Shown piece by piece: positions 1-5,367 of a DNA stretch of 7,702 bases. Both the position numbers and the translations under genes were made by a program. Source of the stretch: Flemingiibacterium sp045644145 (GTDB lineage Bacteria; Bacillota; Clostridia; Oscillospirales; CAG-272). Numbering within the stretch: position 1 is the first letter of the stretch; every line of letters starts with the position of its first letter. Where the stretch lies: NCBI GenBank assembly GCA_045644145.1, contig JAZRGK010000077.1, positions 1 through 7,702 on the forward strand. The letters are read 5' to 3'. The notes below the pieces were generated by a model, which saw nothing but the letters and a program-made list of their open reading frames with translations, was not told the DNA's origin and searched no databases.

Positions 1-1
1 T

Positions 2-1231
2 TACTACGCAACGACTTCCGGTAAGCTTGTGGTAAATGCAACGTGCTGGGTAAATCAGAAGAACGATCTTATTGGCGATTCTAACGGTTACTACAACTTT
101 GATGCCGAAGGCAAGCTTGTTAAGACAGGATTTGTAACCGGCGGCGGCTACACATACTATTACGATAATTGTGTAAGGATACGCGGTTTTGCCAAGATTG
201 GTGATGACTACTATTTATTCAACGCCGGAAGCGGTAAGATGTACAAGGATGCAAATATGTACGTTTCCGGAAGCAATCCTTACGGCTTTACCGGCGGTAT
301 GTACTATTTCCAGGCAGATGGTAAAATGTACATTCCCGACCTTATTAACGGCGAACGTAAGGTAATAGAGGAAAATGGCAAGCTTTACTTCACCATTGAT
401 GGAGTGAAACAGAAGAGCACACTGTGCGAGCTTGACGGGGAATATTACTATCCTAAAGCTGACGGAACTCTTACTGCAAATGCGGTTGTTTGGATAACTA
501 CCAATGATTATATTAAAGCAGGCTACTACAAGTTTGAGGCAGACGGCAAGCTTATGAAGGACGGCTTCATGACCGTACCTGCAACCGGCAAAACCTACTA
601 CTTCATTGATGGAGTGCTTGTAAAGGGCTTTACCAAGATCGGTGAGGATTATTACATGTTCAATACCGGCAGTGGTATGATGTATAAGGATGCTGTGATG
701 TGGGTAGGTGGAAGCAATCCGTATGGATTTGCCTCTGGTTACTACGATTTCGGCGCAGATGGTAAGATGATTATTCCGGATCTTATAAACGGCGAAAAGA
801 AGATCATTGAGGAAAACGGTGCACTTTACTTTACTATCGATGGCGTTAAGATGAAGAATGGACTTAATGAGCTTGAAGGGGAGTATTACTACGCAACGAC
901 TTCTGGTAAGCTTGTGGTAAATTCAACGTACTGGGTAAATCAGAAGAACGGTCTTATTGGTGATTCTAACGGCTACTACAACTTTGATGCTGAAGGTAAG
1001 CTTATTAAGACAGGATTTGTAACCGGCGGCGGCTACACATACTATTACGATAATTGTGTAAGGATACGCGGTTTTGCCAAGATTGGTGATGACTACTATT
1101 TATTCAACGCCGGAAGCGGTAAGATGTATAAGGATGCCAAGATGTGGGTAGACGGAAGTAATCCTTATGGAATTAAGTCAGGGATGTATGATTTTAATGC
1201 TGAGGGTAAGATGATTATTCAAGAAGCGTAA
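2..1231 (+). CDS. Cell-wall-binding-type (YG-rich) repeat surface protein, 3' part only
   Basis: This is the C-terminal 409 residues of a larger protein. The frame is open from base 2 and has no start in the window, so the true N-terminus lies to the left; a GTG at 29 lies inside a repeat and is not a credible start. The visible protein is all repeats, rich in Tyr, Gly, Asp and Lys, with short motifs such as GYYNFDAEGKL, YYLFNAGSGKMYKDA and LYFTIDGVK. These resemble the aromatic/Gly cell-wall- or glucan-binding repeats of Firmicutes surface proteins, but most motifs lack the usual Trp. Higher-order units of 148 and 147 codons are followed by a third of 114 codons that ends at the stop. The likely role is non-covalent binding to envelope glycan, probably as the anchor of an enzyme or adhesin domain encoded upstream. 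No membrane segment or sorting signal is seen. Family assignment is by motif resemblance; the specific function is unknown. Confidence 0.8.
   Translation, partial: YYATTSGKLVVNATCWVNQKNDLIGDSNGYYNFDAEGKLVKTGFVTGGGYTYYYDNCVRIRGFAKIGDDYYLFNAGSGKMYKDANMYVSGSNPYGFTGGMYYFQADGKMYIPDLINGERKVIEENGKLYFTIDGVKQKSTLCELDGEYYYPKADGTLTANAVVWITTNDYIKAGYYKFEADGKLMKDGFMTVPATGKTYYFIDGVLVKGFTKIGEDYYMFNTGSGMMYKDAVMWVGGSNPYGFASGYYDFGADGKMIIPDLINGEKKIIEENGALYFTIDGVKMKNGLNELEGEYYYATTSGKLVVNSTYWVNQKNGLIGDSNGYYNFDAEGKLIKTGFVTGGGYTYYYDNCVRIRGFAKIGDDYYLFNAGSGKMYKDAKMWVDGSNPYGIKSGMYDFNAEGKMIIQEA
120..243 (+). repeat. Exact 124-bp direct repeat, copy 1 (partner 1005-1128)
   Basis: Bases 120-243 are identical by eye to 1005-1128, an offset of 885 bases (295 codons). 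The flanking alignment, about 1-119 against 886-1004, carries nine scattered substitutions, mostly at third codon positions. The identical block begins directly after the last of these. Confidence 0.85.
1005..1128 (+). repeat. Exact 124-bp direct repeat, copy 2 (partner 120-243)
   Basis: This is the second copy of the identical block, in unit 3 of the repeat protein. Recombination between the two copies would delete or duplicate 885 bases, which is exactly 295 codons, so the reading frame would be kept. Confidence 0.85.
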
Positions 1232-1240
1232 TTTGTTTGC

Positions 1241-1282
1241 GCTGTACGGAGGTTTCCCTGTTTTTGGAAGCCTCCGTATAGT
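1241..1282 (+). terminator. Long hairpin after the repeat-protein gene, probable terminator
   Basis: Bases 1242-1257 pair with 1266-1281 around the 8-base loop CTGTTTTT. The stem is 16 bp with two G-U wobbles, and a further G-T closure at 1241/1282 is possible. It begins 10 bases after the stop of the repeat protein, which is where a terminator is expected. There is no uninterrupted T tract on its 3' side, only a loosely T-rich stretch further on, so Rho-independent termination is likely but not certain. It could instead act as an mRNA 3'-end stabiliser. Confidence 0.5.
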
Positions 1283-1502
1283 TGCGGAATTACATTTGGT
1301 TTTATTCTACTATATCACGCTACCAATAGGCGTATGTGAGTGTGATTACATGGCAAATGCGGATTTGAACAGATAAAAAACAACTCGGCATTCCAGATAC
1401 GGCACATGCAATATATGCAAAGAATGATATTTTTTCTGCATTCTATTGGAAATTCGCACATGCTACCGCTTTCCCTAAAGGGGACATTGCGGCGCTTGTT
1501 CT
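1282..1502. other. Non-coding or decayed spacer with no identifiable gene
   Basis: No reading frame here gives a recognised protein. Frame +1 is open from 1369 to a TGA at 1534-1536 and contains a protein-like stretch (for example QLGIPDTAHAIYAKND and FPKGDIAALVLALM), but it has no start codon with a ribosome-binding site and I recognise no family. Frame 0 holds only an eight-codon ATG ORF at 1350. The octamer GCACATGC occurs twice. The segment directly abuts the broken 5' end of the flippase gene, so it is probably foreign or decayed DNA joined there by a deletion. Confidence 0.4.
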
Positions 1503-2567
1503 AGCCTTAATGCCGATCAAAGACAATATATTGTGAATTCGGCAATAGTGGTAACAAACGTCCTGAATGTGATCCTCGTATTTGTATTCGCTTCCCTTGG
1601 CGTTGGCGTTGTCTGGGTGAAGCTTATAAGCAGTACGGTCTTTCTTCTAAGACCTGTCTTTTACACATTCTACGTTAAGCGGCACTACAATTTCTCCGGA
1701 AAGCAAACGGAAAAATTTGAGCTTAAAAACAAGTGGACCGGAATGGGACAGCATATTGCCTATTATCTCCAAACCGGCATGGATGTATTTATTCTGACAC
1801 TTGTTACTGATGCTAAGACGGTGGCTGTGTATTCTGTGTATCACCTTGTACTGTTCAGCATAAAAAATATAGTTATTTCTTTAACCGGCGGAATGGAAGC
1901 TCTTTTTGGTAACATGATTGCGAAAGGTGAGCAGACCGAGCTTAAGCAGGCTTTTGAAGGCTACAAATTGATGCTTACACTGCTTGTTATCGTTTTGTTC
2001 GGCACAACCGGTGTGATGATCGTTCCTTTTGTTAAGATCTACACCTCGGGTGCAACGGATGCCAATTATATACAGCCCATATTTGCACTGATCCTTATGT
2101 TGGCGGAAGCTGTAAACTGCTTGACTTGGCCCTGCGCTTCTATAGCGATTTCGGCAAATAAGCTTAAAGAAACAAGATTTGGCTCTTATGGGGAAGCGGC
2201 GATAAACTTCGTTTTCTCTGTGGCATTGGTCTTTTGGAATCCTCTTGTAGGAGTTGCTATAGGTTCGCTTTTGTCGGTTATTTTCAAAGCACTTTTCTAT
2301 ACGGTGTATGTTTCAAAAAATATAGTTAAAATAAAATTTTCAAAAATGCTGTTCAGACTGTCTTTTTCAGTGATCCTATTAGGCGGAATCGCTGTTCTTG
2401 GAATGTGGGCAGTGTGGACGGTTGATATTTCCGGTTACTTTGTATGGGCGCTTATTTGTGTACCCATAGTAGTGGCTACTTCGGTTATTGCACTTATAGT
2501 GGGGCAGATTATGTACCCGGGAGAAGTTCGCGGTGTGATAAAGCGACTACTAAAAAAATCAAGATAA
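1503..2567 (+). pseudogene. Wzx-type polysaccharide flippase, 5'-truncated
   Basis: The product resembles the C-terminal two-thirds of polysaccharide-biosynthesis (Wzx, MOP-superfamily) flippases, which move lipid-linked repeat units across the membrane. Counting from a GTG at 1533, 344 residues remain, against roughly 480 for the family. Family-like stretches include KNKWTGMGQHIAYYLQTGMD (66-85), a GG.EA.FGNMIAKGE-like loop (119-133), VPFVKIYTSG (164-173) and the loop after AEAVNCLTWP. About ten hydrophobic segments remain, at roughly 3-22, 27-47, 73-92, 97-116, 145-168, 178-200, 221-235, 238-260, 274-294 and 300-324. Homology does not begin at the GTG: the same frame reads LNADQRQYIVNSA from 1506, matching the LLxADQ-QY region that lies internally in these proteins, and the frame closes at a TAA at 1476. 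The first four or five helices are therefore missing. No Shine-Dalgarno precedes the GTG. The fragment is probably non-functional; an intact short protein from GTG 1533 is the less likely alternative. Confidence 0.75.
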
Positions 2568-2665
2568 CTTTTTTGTGTAGCGGCGTTCCCGCGAGAAAAA
2601 TCAGCGACAAAGATTCCCCTTCTAACTTAGGTAAAGGGCTGTTTGCGAAGACAAATAATTAAGAT

Positions 2666-3832
2666 ATGAAAACAATTCTCATAGTCAACAACAATATGAA
2701 AATAGGCGGTGTGCAGAAATCCCTTGCGAATCTGCTTTGCTGCATACATGATAAATATGATATAACGCTCCTTTTGTTTAACCCCGTGGGCGAGTATATG
2801 AAGGATATTCCAAAGGACGTAAGGGTAATAACCACTGATACGGATTACAAATATTTCGGTACTTCAGATAGTGAGTGCCGTAAGAATATTAAAGCGTGGC
2901 TGAAACGCAGTTTTTACGCCGTAATATCCAAAGTGGTCGGGCGAAAATATGCGGTTTCCATTATGAATATAGGTGCAAAGAAGCTTTCCGGCTTCGATGT
3001 GGCCATATCCTTTTTACATAATGCAAGGGATAAGGGCTTTTACGGCGGATGCAACGATTTCGTGCTGAATTTAGTGGATGCACCAAAAAAAGCGGCGTTT
3101 TTGCACTGCGATTACGTTATGTGCGGAGCGAATACAGCCGAAAACAGGAAGCGGTATGCAAAATTCGATGTTATCGCCGCTTGTTCCGACGGATGCAGGG
3201 CAGTGTTTGAAAAAGAGTGTGCTGAGCTTTCAAGTAAGACTGTCACAGTAAGAAATTGCCATGATTTTGAACGTATCAGGACTTTGGCTGATGAGAAGAA
3301 TGTTGATTTTGATGGGAATCATATAAATATAGTCGCCGTTTCACGGCTGAGCCATGAAAAAGGTGTATTACGTGCGGTGGAATCCATGGGAGCCCTTGGG
3401 GAAGCCGCAAAAAAACTGCACTTCTTCGTTATAGGAGAAGGCGGTGAACGCGCAGAAATTGAGGAAAGGCTTTCGGAGCTTGGTCTTTTGCAGACGGTAA
3501 CTTTACTTGGGGAACTGGCAAATCCTTATCCGTACATGAAGGCGGCGGATCTACTGCTTATACCCTCATACGATGAGGCGGCCCCCATGGTGATAGATGA
3601 GGCGGCGGCTCTTGGCACGCCTATTCTCTCTACAAAGACTTCCTCGGCAGATGATATGATTTCGGAGCGAGGCTTAGGGTTGGTTTGCGAAAATTCCGGG
3701 GATGGAATTTCGTCGGCTTTGCAGGATATTATAGACTGTCCCAATAAGCTTAGGGAAATGAAGCTTAAAATCTCGGGGAAAACACACAGCAATGAGGAAG
3801 CACTTAGGCAATTTGGATTTATGATTGGATAG
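2666..3832 (+). CDS. GT4-family glycosyltransferase (GT-B fold)
   Basis: This 388-residue retaining glycosyltransferase would transfer a sugar from a nucleotide-sugar donor to a growing lipid-linked oligosaccharide at the cytoplasmic face of the membrane. The N-terminal Rossmann half starts with ILIVNNNMKIGGVQKSLANL (4-23), including the Gly-rich acceptor-side loop. The C-terminal donor half has VAVSRLSHEKG (223-233, with R227 and K232 in the usual phosphate-binding places), VIGEGGERAEIE (255-266), and the E-x7-E motif formed by E304 and E312 in SYDEAAPMVIDEAAALGTP. Length is normal for the family. The ATG at 2666 fits the conserved N-terminus, although no clear Shine-Dalgarno lies before it. 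A 98-base gap with no recognised gene separates it from the flippase fragment, and 11 bases separate it from the Wzy-like gene, suggesting one transcript with the latter. Donor and acceptor sugars cannot be told from sequence. Confidence 0.9.
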   Translation: MKTILIVNNNMKIGGVQKSLANLLCCIHDKYDITLLLFNPVGEYMKDIPKDVRVITTDTDYKYFGTSDSECRKNIKAWLKRSFYAVISKVVGRKYAVSIMNIGAKKLSGFDVAISFLHNARDKGFYGGCNDFVLNLVDAPKKAAFLHCDYVMCGANTAENRKRYAKFDVIAACSDGCRAVFEKECAELSSKTVTVRNCHDFERIRTLADEKNVDFDGNHINIVAVSRLSHEKGVLRAVESMGALGEAAKKLHFFVIGEGGERAEIEERLSELGLLQTVTLLGELANPYPYMKAADLLLIPSYDEAAPMVIDEAAALGTPILSTKTSSADDMISERGLGLVCENSGDGISSALQDIIDCPNKLREMKLKISGKTHSNEEALRQFGFMIG

Positions 3833-3843
3833 TGAAATAGATT

Positions 3844-5139
3844 ATGGTAACAATCAAAAAGAATCATGTCATAATGTTAATATGTTTGTTGATTGCTGCT
3901 TTCTTATGTTTGGGTCACGCATTTGGTGGAGGAGCGCTTGTATTAATCGGTATCGGGCTGTTCCTTATTCTCACAATCGTTACAAGCATGAGCGGAAAAG
4001 GAGCTTATGTTCTGTGTTTCTTTATTCCGTGGGCACCTATTATGAAATTTGAGCCGGGAACGCTCTCATTATATACAGTAGGACTTATCGGCGCATGCAT
4101 TTTTATTTGGTTCAGACACAGATCTCCTACGAGGTGGTATCTTATACCTACGGCACTTCTTATGGCGCTTATGCTGATGGTGCGATTGTTCTACGGGTTT
4201 GGCATAGACAACAGCTTCATACTGTTCTGCATCATGCTCACACTGTTTCCTGTTATATGCATGGATGCCGGCGGAAAAAGTGATTTTCGCAGATTGACAC
4301 TATTTTTCTCCATTGGCATAATCGGTGCGGCGCTGTCTGCTTATCTCCTTGCAAGATATCCGGCGATCGCGAGATTTATTGATGTTAGTTCGCTCAGAGA
4401 AGTAACCAGATATTCCGGATATTATGGGGATCCCAATTACTATTCTGCACACATTACTGCGGCTTTTGCAGGTGTTTCTATATTGTTAGTCAAAGACCGC
4501 GCAAGGCGCTTGCAATATGTGTTTCTTGCGTTGTTACTCTTATACTGCGGGCTTCTTTCCGCATCCAAGTCTTTCGTTATCGTTTTGATCTTTATGGCGT
4601 CCCTTTGGATAATTTATGCCATGAACTCACGCATGAAAATGTCCAGAAAGGTTTTGCTTATTACAGCATCTTTCATTGCCGCCGGTGCCGTGTTGACATC
4701 CGGATTGTATGCGGGGCTTATTGATATGGTGCGCAGCCGTTTTGAAGGTATTGAGGATATTTCAGATCTTACAACCGGACGAACAGATTTATGGTTAGAT
4801 TATGTGAAATATATTTTTTCTCATCCTCCCACGCTTTTCTTTGGGAAGGGGCTTTCAAAAGTTCTGGTAAGCGATACAGCAGCCCATAACACGGTTATTC
4901 AGATGGTATATCAATTGGGACTGACGGGATGTGTGATTTTTGCCTACTGGCTGAGATCCACCATCAAGATAGCCCTTGGAGGAGTACGGCTTAGTCGAAA
5001 AAACTGTCTGCTGTTTATAATTCTTGCGATAGGCGTTTTGATGCCTTGGATGGCTCTCGACTTGATGTTCTTTGACGAATTTTTCCTTATGATCTTTTAC
5101 TTATGTACTGCTGTACATTGGTTAGAGGAGCAATCTTAG
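3844..5139 (+). CDS. O-antigen ligase/polymerase-like membrane protein (Wzy family)
   Basis: This 431-residue polytopic membrane protein has about ten or more hydrophobic segments and a large extracytoplasmic region in its second half. Features of the O-antigen ligase/Wzy_C type are RYSGYYGDPNYYS (189-201), LSASKS (238-243), TTGRTDLW (310-317) in the main loop, FGKGLS (333-338) and AHNTVIQMVYQLGLTG (347-362). In a Gram-positive cell the expected role is to polymerise lipid-linked repeat units into a surface polysaccharide at the outer face, or to transfer glycan to an acceptor, not LPS ligation. Start: ATG 3844 lies 11 bases after the glycosyltransferase stop and precedes a short basic N-terminus (KK at 5-6) and the first membrane helix; no good Shine-Dalgarno is visible. 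The tight spacing supports a shared operon with the glycosyltransferase. The choice between polymerase and ligase cannot be made from sequence. Confidence 0.85.
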   Translation: MVTIKKNHVIMLICLLIAAFLCLGHAFGGGALVLIGIGLFLILTIVTSMSGKGAYVLCFFIPWAPIMKFEPGTLSLYTVGLIGACIFIWFRHRSPTRWYLIPTALLMALMLMVRLFYGFGIDNSFILFCIMLTLFPVICMDAGGKSDFRRLTLFFSIGIIGAALSAYLLARYPAIARFIDVSSLREVTRYSGYYGDPNYYSAHITAAFAGVSILLVKDRARRLQYVFLALLLLYCGLLSASKSFVIVLIFMASLWIIYAMNSRMKMSRKVLLITASFIAAGAVLTSGLYAGLIDMVRSRFEGIEDISDLTTGRTDLWLDYVKYIFSHPPTLFFGKGLSKVLVSDTAAHNTVIQMVYQLGLTGCVIFAYWLRSTIKIALGGVRLSRKNCLLFIILAIGVLMPWMALDLMFFDEFFLMIFYLCTAVHWLEEQS

Positions 5140-5367
5140 GTAAAGGTTCCAGTAAATATATTTAAATATGTTGTACCAATTCGGCAATGTGTTCGCACTG
5201 CAAAATCTTATTGGTTTGCCACGCAAAATATGGATACAGCTTGCCTTTGAAACACAAAAGGTAATTTTGTTAATGTGTTTTCTGAGCCAAAACCATTGAA
5301 AATCAAAGTGAAAGGAAAAGTATCCCACATACCTTAGATTGGGATATGGGATGCATCGGCTTTATTT
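5140..5367. other. AT-rich intergenic spacer before the SLH gene
   Basis: These 228 bases are more AT-rich than their surroundings and should hold the promoter of the SLH gene, if it has its own. I find no convincing -35/-10 pair; TTGAAA near 5247 has only a poor -10 partner 17 bases on. A 43-codon ORF (5168-5299) is possible, but it has no ribosome-binding site and no recognisable product. The only clear structure is the hairpin at 5322-5352. Confidence 0.5.
5322..5352 (+). promoter_or_regulatory. Imperfect hairpin in the leader of the SLH gene
   Basis: Bases 5322-5333 (ATCCCACATACC) face 5341-5352 (GGGATATGGGAT) around the 7-base loop TTAGATT. Ten of twelve positions pair, with two mismatches. 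The hairpin ends 15 bases before the ATG at 5368 and is not followed by a clean T tract, though GGCTTTATTT comes next. It could be a weak terminator for the Wzy-like gene or a leader structure affecting initiation on the SLH mRNA. Confidence 0.35.

Larger units (their letters stand above)
2..1228 (+). repeat. Three tandem ~147-codon units in the surface protein
   Basis: Unit 1 spans 2-445 (148 codons), unit 2 spans 446-886 (147 codons) and unit 3 spans 887-1228 (114 codons, ended by the stop). Each unit runs through the same series: YY..GKL, GYY.F.A.GKL, GF, a tyrosine-rich strand pair, KIG.DYY.FN.GSG, SNPYG and GKM. Units 1 and 2 continue through IPDLINGE, IEENG.LYFTIDGVK and a terminal EGEY- or DGEY-like motif. 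Units 1 and 3 are much closer to each other than either is to unit 2, giving an alternating A-B-A pattern and suggesting a larger 295-codon period that may continue upstream. Confidence 0.85.

Noticed and set aside
1..1231. Regularly spaced repeats considered as a possible CRISPR array
   Set aside because: The repeats are long, in frame and fully coding, with no short direct repeats separated by unique spacers.
2444..2662. 72-codon + strand ORF overlapping the 3' end of the flippase fragment
   Set aside because: Most of it is an out-of-frame shadow of the flippase. The tail in the 98-base gap (for example FLCSGVPARK) only loosely recalls known motifs.
5246..5269. TTTG plus TAATTTTG, resembling a Bacteroidetes-type promoter
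   Set aside because: The spacing is only 12 bases instead of about 19-21, and the SLH and other gene content points to a Gram-positive host.
5168..5299. 43-codon ORF starting MLYQFGNVFALQ between the Wzy-like and SLH genes
   Set aside because: It has no ribosome-binding site and no recognisable family, and ORFs of this length arise by chance in AT-rich DNA.
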